Position numbers and translations under genes: made by a program. From the NCBI GenBank assembly GCA_016946835.1, contig JACVTC010000227.1, positions 52,501 to 67,500 on the forward strand: 15,000 bases of DNA. Reading direction: 5' to 3'. Under the pieces are notes generated by a model. That model was not told the DNA's origin. It ran no database searches and worked only from the letters and a program-made list of their open reading frames with translations. This DNA comes from Neocallimastix lanati (nom. inval.). Taxonomy: Eukaryota > Neocallimastigomycota > Neocallimastigomycetes > Neocallimastigales > Neocallimastigaceae. Shown here piece by piece: positions 1 to 8,190 of the stretch. Numbering within the stretch: position 1 is the first letter of the stretch; each line of letters starts with the position of its first letter.

Positions 1-1
1 G

Positions 2-1063
2 AATATAAAAATACTATCAAACATTGAAGAAGTTGCTAATAGAGGAATTACATACCCAAACGGACAATCCGATAGAATATACAAAAAGGGTATGTACAAA
101 GGGATGTATAAAAATAATAATTTTTCTATTGGAGAAGTATTTTATGCTCCAAACATACAAAATAATTTAATTTCCACTCATTACCTATGTAAAAAAGGCT
201 TCAAATTAGTAATGGATATGCATAACAATAAAGAAAGACTCCAAATATTTAAAAATAATAAACTAATTACTACCATTTATACAAATGATGAAAACCTCTT
301 TACCTTAAATACAAGCTCAATGAAAAATAAAGATTATAATATAAACAATGTTGATTTAAAATTATGGCATGCTAGATTAGGCCACTATTACAATCAAAAT
401 CTTCAAAAATTTCTAGAAAACAACAACATTAAGGAAGAAAAGAATGATAATATAAATTGTGAAGATTGCAAAATAAGTAAACTCAAGAAAAAACCATTCA
501 ACAAAACAATCAACAAAAGTTCCTCACCATTACAAGTCGTTCATTCTGATATCGTCGGACCTCTAAAGCCTTCACCATCATTTAGTGGATACAAATATTA
601 TATAACATTCATAGATGATTTCAGTAGAAAATGTTGGGTCTACTTACTGAAACACAAATCTGAAGCAGTACAAAAATTTATTGAGTTTCATAAACTTATG
701 AAAAATACTTGTAATTACAATATAAAAGAAGTAAGATCTGATAACGGTTTAGAATATAACAATTCTAATTTTATAAATTATCTTAAAAATAATGGAATTA
801 TATTCAATCATTCAATACCAGGTAATCCCCAACAAAATGGTCGCGCTGAAAGAATTAATCAAACATTAGATAACTGCGCGAAAACATTACTTAGTGCAGC
901 TAAATTATCACCTATTTTATGGGATGAAGCTATTAAATGTGCATGTATATTGTATAATTTAAATCCGCATCAAGGAATTAATTTTAAAATCCCGAACGAG
1001 GTATTTTTTAATAAGAAAATTGATATATCTAAACTTAAAGTGTTTGGATGTAAAGTTCCTTAA
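2..1063 (+). CDS. Copia Pol fragment: GAG-pre-integrase and integrase core (5' partial)
   Basis: This frame is already open at base 2, so the methionine at 92 is internal and residues here are counted from it. The segment around residues 11-32 (FSIGEVFYAPNIQNNLIS) is the conserved stretch that follows the copia protease. The zinc-binding GAG-pre-integrase motif is H93, H98, C123 and C126 (WHARLGH then CEDCK). The integrase core carries D153 (VVHSDIVGP), D217 (EVRSDNGLEY) and E253 (NGRAERINQ), giving DD35E spacing. The product would join element cDNA to host DNA. The frame ends at TAA 1061-1063, just after FGCKV, the point where copia integrases run on into their C-terminal domain; that continuation is in the next frame. 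All catalytic residues are present, so the damage is at the frame junction only. Confidence 0.93.
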   Translation, partial: NIKILSNIEEVANRGITYPNGQSDRIYKKGMYKGMYKNNNFSIGEVFYAPNIQNNLISTHYLCKKGFKLVMDMHNNKERLQIFKNNKLITTIYTNDENLFTLNTSSMKNKDYNINNVDLKLWHARLGHYYNQNLQKFLENNNIKEEKNDNINCEDCKISKLKKKPFNKTINKSSSPLQVVHSDIVGPLKPSPSFSGYKYYITFIDDFSRKCWVYLLKHKSEAVQKFIEFHKLMKNTCNYNIKEVRSDNGLEYNNSNFINYLKNNGIIFNHSIPGNPQQNGRAERINQTLDNCAKTLLSAAKLSPILWDEAIKCACILYNLNPHQGINFKIPNEVFFNKKIDISKLKVFGCKVP

Positions 1064-2237
1064 TAGATACAAACAAGGAAAATTTGAAAATAATACAAAA
1101 CCAGGTATTTTCTTAGGATACTCATCAGATTCCCCAGGTTATCGTGTCCTCGACACTACTTCAAAAACAATAATTATAGTTCGTGACGCATACTTCAATG
1201 AAAGTACTCTAGGTTCACTTGGCACATCATTTTTTCATTCCTCAAATCCTTCAGATAAACAAATTGAGGGGGAACAGGACTTACAACATGATTCACAACA
1301 TCAATTTAGTCAATCTATTTATCATAATGAATTTAAAAGGAATGAAAACAAACCGAATAAAATTAATATTGAAGATAATATTGATTTAATGGATGAATAC
1401 AATAATGAAAACATGTTAGACAATAATTCAGAAAACGAAATAATTAATGAAGACATAATTAATGAAGACATAATTAATGAAAATAAAATTAATGAAGACA
1501 TAATCAATGAAAATAAAATTAATGAAGACAAAATTAATGATGATAAAATCAATGAAGATAAAATTAGCGAAAATCAAAAATTAGCTGAAAAACAAGAAGA
1601 AATACTCAAAAATTCAAATATTGAAGATAATATAAAAGTTTCATCAAACGAAAACCATGCCAAAATCCTACATGATAATAGTAAAAGTAATGAAAATAAC
1701 ACTATTATTAATAGAAATAACGATAATAACATAAAGGGTATAAAAATCACAAAAAATGATTTTTTGAACAAAAATGTGAAAAAAAGTTTTATTAATAAAA
1801 ATTTGAATAAAAATTTCAAAAATTTCAAATTTAAGAATAAATTAAAAATTTCAAACCTTAATAATTATAAAAATTTATCTAAATCAAACCTTAATAATTA
1901 TGAAATTTTAGACCAGAAACTTATTGAGAATAGAATTGAAAGCAATCATAAAAATCTGGCTAATATGAAGATGAATGAAAAATCAAATTTGGAAAATAAT
2001 AAAATATATGATAATAATAAAATGAATGACTATAATTCAGAGAATGAATCTGAGGACAGTTTTAGTGATCTGGAACCTTTAGATAAAAGAAAACTAAGAA
2101 AGAACAAAGAAAAGAACTTTAAATTTAATATTAAAAGAAATAATAAAATTTTCGATAAACTAGTAAACAAAAATGATAAAATTGATAACGAGAAAACAAA
2201 AAACTATCGAAAAAGAAAAAAAAAAATTATCAATTGA
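1020..2237 (+). CDS. Copia Pol fragment: integrase C-terminal part and low-complexity linker
   Basis: The first ATG in this frame (1020) overlaps the upstream integrase frame and its first residues are not meaningful; homology starts near 1062. The segment KPGIFLGYSSDSPGYRVLD and the following RDAYFNES are the hallmark of the copia integrase C-terminal region. From about 1330 onwards the protein is dominated by Asn, Lys, Glu, Asp and Ile, including nine tandem 5-residue units at residues 141-185. Its last 60 residues are strongly basic (KRKLRKNKEK, then RKRKKK), resembling a nuclear localisation signal. About 300 residues of linker before the reverse transcriptase is long for copia elements. 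The frame stops at TGA 2235-2237, directly after an A11 run; the polyprotein resumes in another frame. It is best read as the middle of one broken pol gene. Confidence 0.88.
   Translation: MIYLNLKCLDVKFLNRYKQGKFENNTKPGIFLGYSSDSPGYRVLDTTSKTIIIVRDAYFNESTLGSLGTSFFHSSNPSDKQIEGEQDLQHDSQHQFSQSIYHNEFKRNENKPNKINIEDNIDLMDEYNNENMLDNNSENEIINEDIINEDIINENKINEDIINENKINEDKINDDKINEDKISENQKLAEKQEEILKNSNIEDNIKVSSNENHAKILHDNSKSNENNTIINRNNDNNIKGIKITKNDFLNKNVKKSFINKNLNKNFKNFKFKNKLKISNLNNYKNLSKSNLNNYEILDQKLIENRIESNHKNLANMKMNEKSNLENNKIYDNNKMNDYNSENESEDSFSDLEPLDKRKLRKNKEKNFKFNIKRNNKIFDKLVNKNDKIDNEKTKNYRKRKKKIIN
1440..1574 (+). repeat. 15-bp in-frame tandem repeat in the pol linker, 9 copies
   Basis: Nine consecutive 15-bp units resembling ATAATTAATGAAGAC encode a pentapeptide of the form [D/N]-[I/K]-I-N-[E/D]. 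Copies differ mainly at unit positions 2-3 and at the last codon. Because 15 is a multiple of three, gain or loss of units keeps the frame. This is a coding minisatellite inside the disordered integrase-RT linker. Confidence 0.9.
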
Positions 2238-3871
2238 ATGAAGAAAGAAAAATAAAAGATAGAGTATTTATATCAAATAAACCATTTTTTGAAAGGAAAA
2301 CAGACTCAGATGAAAACGAAAGACGCAAGAGAAATAGAGTCAATAACATTAATACATTAATTCCCAAGAATTATGAAGAAGCTATGAATTCAGAAAATGC
2401 GGACAAATGGAAAGACGCAATTAACAAAGAATTACAAAATTTATATGGAAATAATGTAATGAAAATTGTTGAAAATAAAAATATCCCAAAAGGCATTAAG
2501 CCACTCGACGTTAAATGGGTTTTTACTATAAAAGATAATGGTATATATAAAGCTAGATTGGTCGTCAAAGGTTTTCGACAAATTAAAGGAGTTGATTATA
2601 ACTGCACCTATTCTCCTACAATAGAAATGGATAGTTTTAGATTAACTATTGCTATTGCATCTATATATAAATGGGATTTAAGACAAATCGATATTAAAGC
2701 TGCATATTTGAACGCTAAATTAGATGAGAAAATTTATGTACAAATTCCAATAGGTGATAAAAATTTCAATTGCGGAAAATCAGGATTATTACGAAAGGCT
2801 CTCTATGGACTCAAACAAGCTGGAAGACAATGGTTTTACGAAATCTCCGGTTTTCTTAAGAAAATTGGGTTAATTCAATATTATACAGATAGTTGTTTAT
2901 TTGGTAAATATAAAAATAATAAATTATGCTTATTACTAACACTCTATGTTGATGATATACTAATTGCAGGAGAGAATAAAGAAATTACCAAAGTTGTTTC
3001 AAAGATAAAACGTAAATACAAAGTCTCCACAGATAAATCAGCAAACAAAATTATTGGAATCAATATAGTTAAAACAAATAAAGGCTACAAAATTAATCAA
3101 AAAGATTATATTGAAAAAATGTTAACTAACTACAACATAAACAATACTAAAATAACTAGAATACCATGTATTAATGCAAAATTAGAAGATAGAGAAAACT
3201 CTGAGAAAATTAATAAAACTGATTATAAAAGATTGATTGGATCTCTATTATATGTATCAACAAAAACAAGACCTGACATAGCATTTGCAGTAAATCAAGC
3301 TGCAAGATTTTCTGAGAATCCAACAAAAACTGATTTGAATGCAGGTATACAAATACTAAAATATCTTAAAAGTACCAAGGACTATTCAATTCATTATAAC
3401 GGAAAGAAAATTTTGAGAGCTTATTGTGATGCAGATTTCGCTGGTGATGAGGTTAAAAGAAGATCCACTTCAGGATATATTTTTGTATTAGGAAATAGCC
3501 CAATATCATGGAAATCAATTACACAGAAAAATATAGCCTTATCAACCACAGAAGCCGAATACTCAAGCTTAATAGAATGTACCAAACAAGCTATATGGAT
3601 AAGAAGATTAGTTAATGAAATATTTAACAAAAACATTAGAATTAATATTAGAATAGATAATAAACCATGTAAGGATATAGCTGAAAATGAAAACCAAAAG
3701 GGACGATGCAAATATATGAATATAAAATACAAATATGTTCAAGATGAAATTATGAAAAATGAAATTAAATTAACACTTATTGATTCTAACTCAATGATGG
3801 CAGATCCATTAACCAAAAGTATTTCTGGACCCAAGCTTAAATATTTCTCAGACTTCATCATGGAAATGTAG
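2234..3871 (+). CDS. Copia Pol fragment: reverse transcriptase and RNase H
   Basis: The frame is open from about 2189, and no start codon is expected because this is an internal part of a polyprotein; residues are counted from 2234. The copia RT domain (RVT_2 type) runs from about residue 45 (PKNYEEAM) to 330. It includes VKWVFTIK, ARLVVKGF, QIDIKAAYLNA with catalytic D153, LYGLKQAGRQW and the YVDD box at 238-241. The connection segment holds RLIGSLLYVSTKTRPDI. RNase H carries D399 (AYCDADFAGD), E440/E442 (LSTTEAEYSSL) and D475 (IRIDN). The usual KHIDI-type motif instead reads KYMNI at 493-497, replacing the conserved His and the last acidic residue. The C-terminus ADPLTKSISGPK is typical. 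The stop at 3869-3871 lies 13 bases before the polypurine tract, as expected for the end of pol. Confidence 0.95.
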   Translation: MNEERKIKDRVFISNKPFFERKTDSDENERRKRNRVNNINTLIPKNYEEAMNSENADKWKDAINKELQNLYGNNVMKIVENKNIPKGIKPLDVKWVFTIKDNGIYKARLVVKGFRQIKGVDYNCTYSPTIEMDSFRLTIAIASIYKWDLRQIDIKAAYLNAKLDEKIYVQIPIGDKNFNCGKSGLLRKALYGLKQAGRQWFYEISGFLKKIGLIQYYTDSCLFGKYKNNKLCLLLTLYVDDILIAGENKEITKVVSKIKRKYKVSTDKSANKIIGINIVKTNKGYKINQKDYIEKMLTNYNINNTKITRIPCINAKLEDRENSEKINKTDYKRLIGSLLYVSTKTRPDIAFAVNQAARFSENPTKTDLNAGIQILKYLKSTKDYSIHYNGKKILRAYCDADFAGDEVKRRSTSGYIFVLGNSPISWKSITQKNIALSTTEAEYSSLIECTKQAIWIRRLVNEIFNKNIRINIRIDNKPCKDIAENENQKGRCKYMNIKYKYVQDEIMKNEIKLTLIDSNSMMADPLTKSISGPKLKYFSDFIMEM

Positions 3872-3884
3872 AAAATGCCAATGT

Positions 3885-3892
3885 AGGGGGAA
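3885..3892 (+). promoter_or_regulatory. Polypurine tract (plus-strand primer site)
   Basis: The purine run AGGGGGAA directly precedes the TG that starts the 3' LTR. In LTR retrotransposons the RNase H-resistant polypurine tract primes plus-strand DNA synthesis and defines the LTR edge. It is a conspicuous G run in very AT-rich surroundings, which supports the call. Confidence 0.85.
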
Positions 3893-4164
3893 TGTTAAAT
3901 ATCACAGTTATGTGTTTAATTACATTGTACATTATACTACATTATTAAGTGTAAAATATTTTTTTTATTCGATAATATAATGCAGTGTAACGTTAAATGT
4001 TACCAATAATGTTAGACTAGAAAATAAATATAAATAACATGTAATAACATATTCTTAAATGAATAAGGTCTTTCTAAATGTAAAAGCAATAAATAAATAA
4101 ATAAATAAATAAACACATAATAAAATATAAATATCATTTCTGAATTTAAGTGTTATATTTAACA
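3893..4164 (+). repeat. 3' long terminal repeat of the copia element (272 bp)
   Basis: The LTR starts TGTTAAATATCACA and ends with ATATTTAACA, the exact reverse complement of its first ten bases; allowing one mismatch, the inverted match extends to 13 of 14 bases. It follows the polypurine tract directly. Inside are a TATA-like TATAAATA at 4029-4036 and an (AATA)n run at 4088-4113 that holds several AATAAA polyadenylation-like hexamers. The 5' LTR is outside the window, so insertion age from LTR divergence cannot be judged. Confidence 0.9.
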
Positions 4165-4563
4165 ATTATTATTATTATTATTATTATGGTATTCTAATTA
4201 AAATTAAAATGATTTTTTTTTTATTTTATTTTAATATAATAAAATAATAAATATTAAAAAAAAAAAAAAAAAGTTCTTATGTTAGAATTTTTTTGTTAAT
4301 TATATATAGCATTATATAGCCTAACTAAATTATAAATTATTATTATTAAATGATTATCAATATTAATGATTATAATTATTTAATTTCATATTTAGTTCAT
4401 TATCCTATTATTAATTTTGTAATTATTTAATTATTTTTTTTTTTTTTACAATCAATCCATTACAAATAAATATTATTTTTCTTTTTTAAATATTCATAAT
4501 TATATTATATATGGGAATGTTCAAAAAATATATATATATTTATGTATATATGTATAAATGTAT

Positions 4564-4596
<33 letters not shown>

Positions 4597-4617
4597 AAAA
4601 AAAAGACCGTTTCCTTT

Positions 4618-4803
4618 TCTAAATTTTTTTTTTTTTTATAAAAAATTTTTTCTAATTTTTTTTTTTTTTTATAAAAAAATTTTTTCTAAATTTTTTTTTT
4701 TTTTTTATAAAAAAATTTTTTCTAAATTTTTTTTTTTTTTATAAAAAAATTTTTTCTAAATTTTTTTTTTTAATAAAAAGAATTTTTTCAAATTTTTTTT
4801 TCT
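4618..4803. repeat. ~34-bp minisatellite, about 5.5 copies
   Basis: Units start at about 4618, 4651, 4685, 4721, 4755 and 4788 (the last partial). Each reads TCTAAA, then a T run of 10-16 bases, then ATAAAAAAATTTTT. Length differences come mostly from the T run. Every unit carries an A/T palindrome, so single strands could fold. The neighbouring 4566-4595 T tract may be the source of the T-rich core. Confidence 0.85.
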
Positions 4804-5171
4804 ACTTTTTTAATGGGATTGTACTACTTTGTTTGTCCCAATTTTATTTTAAAATTAATATTAATATTGATATTTAAATGTCTAAGGGATATTGAAATAT
4901 AATAAAATATAATAAAAAAAAAAAAATAAAAAAAAAAAAAAAAATTAAATAATTAAGTTTATTAAAATTATAATTTATTAAATTTTTTAGTATATTTTAA
5001 AATCTAAGGTAGAAATGCATACAAAAAAAAAAAAAAAGAAAAAAAAAAAAAAAAAAAAGAAAGAAGAAAAAAAAATAGTTATTATTAAATAAAATAAAAT
5101 TGTTATATTTTTATATATTTTTATATATATTAAATTTTAACTTTTTTTATTATTTTTATTTTTTTTTTTTT

Positions 5172-5237
5172 TATTTTTATTTATTTTTATTTTTATTTTT
5201 ATTTTTATTTTTATTTTTATTTTTATTTTTATTTTTT
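5172..5237. repeat. (ATTTTT)n microsatellite
   Basis: A hexamer ATTTTT repeats about ten times with little variation. One frame across it stays open and would encode alternating Leu-Phe; this is a composition effect, not a gene. Confidence 0.85.
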
Positions 5238-5370
5238 TGGAAAAAAATAAATCTAGACTTTATTCAATCTGTACTTATATGCATGTTTCTATTACTTTAT
5301 TTTATTAGATGTTGTTCGATTATCACAAATAGATTTAATATTTTCTATAGGAAAAAAAAATTTTTTTTAT

Positions 5371-5500
5371 TTATTTATTTCATAAATAACTAGTATTATT
5401 ATCATATATTTATTTTATTTATTTCTTAAATAACTAGTATTATTATTATCATATATTTATTTTATTTATTTCTTAAATAACTAGTATTATTATTATATTT
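5371..5500. repeat. 44-47-bp minisatellite, three copies
   Basis: Three copies share TTATTTATTTC(A/T)TAAATAACTAG followed by ATT units and CATATATTTATT. The anchor TAACTAG falls at 5387, 5431 and 5478, giving periods of 44 and 47; the 3-base difference is one extra ATT unit. The third copy decays into AT-rich sequence. Confidence 0.85.
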
Positions 5501-5766
5501 TATTATATTTATTTTCATTATTTCATTTGACAACTAATTTTAATTCATTTTCCTAAATATTAAGATATATTACGATTTACTAAATATAATTTATAATATA
5601 GTAAAAAAAATTTTTTTTTTTTTTACATATATATATATATACTAGCAGGAAGTACTTAATTTTAAATTTTTGTTATAATCTTAAGAACAAACTTTATAAT
5701 ATATAAAACTAAAACTAGAATAAAATAATGCTTAATAAAAATGTTGAAATAAAATTATCTTTTTAT

Positions 5767-5802
<36 letters not shown>

Positions 5803-6210
5803 GTAATAATAATTAAAATTAAAATAGTTGTATAATATATTTTTATAATAATAGAAATAGTTTGATGTGTTTATATTTTTATTTTAAAAGAAAAAAAAAA
5901 AAAATAAACATCAAATACTATTAAATTAATGAAAGTAATAAAAGTCAAAATACTTCTTCTATTCATTTATTGGCTTACTATTCATTAATTATTCATATTT
6001 ATATATATATATATATATATGTGTGTTGGAATTAATTTTTTTTTTTTTTTTACTATTAGTATTTTTATATATATAAATTTATTAACATATTTTAATATAA
6101 AAAATATACCTATTTTATTAAAATAAATTTTTTTTTGTTAAGATTTATTATTCCAATTTTTTTTTTTTTTTATTTATTGTAAAAATAAATTTAATAGTTT
6201 ATTTATTTTT

Positions 6211-6246
<36 letters not shown>

Positions 6247-6446
6247 CCCTGTATATACACATTCTTTCTTAAGTAATGTAGATAATCTTTTCCACTAAAT
6301 TGTCATCTTTCTGACTTCTATGCCATGGCCAAATGGGAAACTAGCTAATCCTTCTATCATTAGATTTAGGTTATACTGGCCTCACTTTCAAAAAAAAAAA
6401 AAAAAAAAAAAAAATTCTAAAAAAAAAAAAAAAAAAAATTCTCAGC

Positions 6447-6491
<45 letters not shown>
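6447..6491. repeat. (AAT)15 microsatellite
   Basis: Fifteen uninterrupted AAT units lie directly before the first readable stretch of the gag remnant. They follow two A runs (25 and 20 bases) each ended by TTCT. Confidence 0.95.
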
Positions 6492-6711
6492 TATAATTAA
6501 ACATATCAAAAGTCAGAACGCTAATGCTGCTAAATCACTCACTCCCTCAGTAAAGTTGTCCAGTCGAGATAATATCCGTCTAGGCGATATCATATGGAAG
6601 GATTGTGACTATGCCATCCTAAAGAAGAAGTTAAACTGGAAATACGAAAAAGATTTAAATGAGTCCATGGAAAAAAAAGATGTCATGGTTAAGACCGTTA
6701 AAATCATAATC

Positions 6712-6763
<52 letters not shown>
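6712..6763. repeat. (ATA)17 microsatellite inside the gag remnant
   Basis: About seventeen ATA units follow an open gag-like segment and, read in frame, would give a run of Ile. The open frame stops soon after at 6784-6786. This looks like expansion within a decaying coding sequence. Confidence 0.93.
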
Positions 6764-6765
<2 letters not shown>

Positions 6766-7090
6766 GTTTTCTCGATTTTTAAATGAAATTGATAAAATAT
6801 ATATTCAAATATGGAAAAAAAAATTAATAGGTAAGTAGGAAGTGGATAATAATAAATAAAATTTTCTAATTAGATGAACTAGAAAACATTTTTTTTTTCT
6901 TAAATATTAACTCTAATTATATTTTTTTTATATATGAATTAGATATGGAATCCAATAAAAAAAAAAAAAATGGTAAAATTATTTGATGTTAAAAGAAAAT
7001 AATATTTCTGGAAGTAGTAATGCGGCTAGGTTAATCTCCACCCCATTACCCACTTCATTCCAGCATACTTTGCTCCAAATGAAGTATAAC

Positions 7091-7118
7091 AAAAAAAAAA
7101 AAAAAAAAAAAAAAAAAA
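7091..7118. repeat. A28 homopolymer inside the gag remnant
   Basis: Twenty-eight consecutive A lie between two gag-like segments that both read in good codon order. Comparable runs interrupt the same remnant at 7625-7651 (27 A), 7783-7812 (30 A) and 7933-7953 (21 A). Confidence 0.95.
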
Positions 7119-7624
7119 TTAAAACCTTTCAAAGTAGTGATTTAAACGTAAAGATTTTTTTTCACGAATCACCCTAAAGTTTCTTTTTAAAGATGACGAA
7201 ATCAAAGTTCTTGCTTATTATCAACAGAACTTAAACAGGTCTTGCCAAGAAATATGGGACTTGTCACCATCTACAGATGGAACTTTAAAAAAAAAAAATA
7301 TATAAAATACAAAAGAATTTTTTAAAAAGGTTACTCTTTTTTATAGAAAAAAACATCAATTCTGGTAAGGAAAAAAAAAAAAACAGAAATATGTTTTTTT
7401 TTTACTGAAAAGACCTTTAAACTTAAATACTATCATCTCGGTAATAAAGCAGAGTACATCATAGAATTGACAAGGCTTGCAGGATGCCTAGGATGGTTAA
7501 ATGAGGTGTTAATTGACATTATTGAAAGAGGACTCTTCAACTGTGTCCGAAAAGGAGAGTTTGACAAAATTGGATAAACCCACAAACTCTGTTCAAGACA
7601 AACAATTTAATTATTAGCATAGAT

Positions 7625-7655
<31 letters not shown>

Positions 7656-7781
7656 CTTTGAAAAGTTGTCTACGACAAAAAGCCAATAGTAAAAACAACA
7701 AAAAGGAAAACTTTCCAATAGCAAAGGTATGAACTTAACAAAACAGAAAAACAATTCAAAGGGAAAAATTTTAAGATAAAA

Positions 7782-7814
<33 letters not shown>

Positions 7815-8190
7815 AAAAAAGAAAAAAAAGACTAAAAATGATATAATGCCCACTAATTTCACGCCTAACGGAAAGAATTCCAACTCTACTACATTTTTAC
7901 CTAACTATTAACAATAAATAAATAAAAAAATTAAAAAAAAAAAAAAAAAAAAATATTAGCCAATATATTAATAGATTCAGGTTCAGAAAGAAGTTTCCTT
8001 TGAAGGGACTTTGTCCCCCGTCGAAAAAAATCCCTATCACTACTCTCTCATCACCAATTAATATTCAATTACTCAACAGGCAAGACAGTGTCAGTTTAAG
8101 CAAACTTCTAAGCCTATCAGACTTCAGTTGATGGATCATTCCGAGGGGTTTGAATTTTTTTTTCATCGGTAATCTACAACTATAGGGAAT

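Larger units (their letters stand above)
1..4164 (+). mobile_element. Ty1/copia LTR retrotransposon, 3' portion with 3' LTR
   Basis: The order integrase, reverse transcriptase, RNase H, LTR is diagnostic of Ty1/copia (Pseudoviridae-type) elements; in Ty3/gypsy the integrase follows RNase H. The 5' LTR, primer binding site, gag and the protease active site lie upstream of the window. The element ends at a 272-bp 3' LTR bounded by TG...CA with 10-bp perfect inverted ends. The pol reading frame is open over almost 3.9 kb but changes frame twice (near 1061 and in 2189-2237), and one RNase H motif is altered, so autonomous activity is doubtful. The target-site duplication cannot be tested because the 5' end is missing; the 3' flank is an (ATT)n run. 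Confidence 0.95.
4165..6501. other. AT-rich non-coding stretch with simple repeats
   Basis: No credible gene was found here. Besides the repeats listed separately it holds (ATT)n at 4165-4187, T runs at about 4566-4595, A runs around 4914-4943 and 5024-5059, (AAT)n around 5771-5803, and (AT)n around 6000-6020 and 6218-6245. Between about 6246 and 6389 base composition is more balanced (for example TCTATGCCATGGCCAAATGG near 6317), but both strands are closed in all frames. That patch adjoins the gag remnant and may be its untranslated leader. A25, TTCT and A20 follow at 6390-6438. Confidence 0.75.
6502..8190 (+). pseudogene. Degenerate gag-protease of an LTR retrotransposon, probably Ty3/gypsy-like
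   Basis: Short open segments in shifting + frames read like one gag-protease protein. At 6502-6711 there is an open stretch containing IRLGDIIWKDCDYAILKK. At 7013-7090 there is ARLISTPLPTSFQHTL, and at 7192-7284 DDEIKVLAYYQQNLNRSCQE. At 7440-7574 there is NKAEYIIELTRLAGCLGWL then VLIDIIERGLF, which resembles the C-terminal part of retrotransposon gag domains; the text continues one frame over as DKPTNSVQD. At 7959-8000 the sequence ANILIDSGSERSFL has a retropepsin-like DSG at 7974-7982. It continues in other frames as IPITTLSSPINIQLL (8030) and, near 8127, VDGSFRGV. No reverse transcriptase or integrase follows. Breaks fall at or near A/T homopolymers. Family assignment rests on motif resemblance only; the pseudogene status is firm. 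Confidence 0.72.

Noticed and set aside
1322-1828. Two minus-strand open frames (1322-1552 and 1574-1828) of hydrophobic composition
   Set aside because: They are antisense shadows of the Asn/Lys-rich linker of pol; the hydrophobicity is simply the complement of AAT and AAA codons.
2371-3732. Minus-strand open frames opposite RT (2371-2568) and RNase H (3421-3732)
   Set aside because: They lie opposite strongly conserved RT and RNase H motifs on the + strand, which explain the sequence.
4088-4113. AATAAA hexamers in the LTR as a defined polyadenylation site
   Set aside because: They arise from an (AATA)n repeat and similar hexamers are everywhere in the window, so no single site can be supported.
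5100-5393. 97-codon open frame rich in Phe, Tyr and Leu
   Set aside because: It is produced by the (ATTTTT)n microsatellite and flanking T runs; no start context, domain or homology, and length varies with the repeat.
4618-5500. CRISPR-like array
   Set aside because: The repeats are contiguous minisatellites without unique spacers, in a eukaryotic context.
7653-7883. Minus-strand open frame of 76 codons with Phe runs
   Set aside because: It spans A homopolymers read in reverse inside the gag remnant; the + strand carries the meaningful segments.
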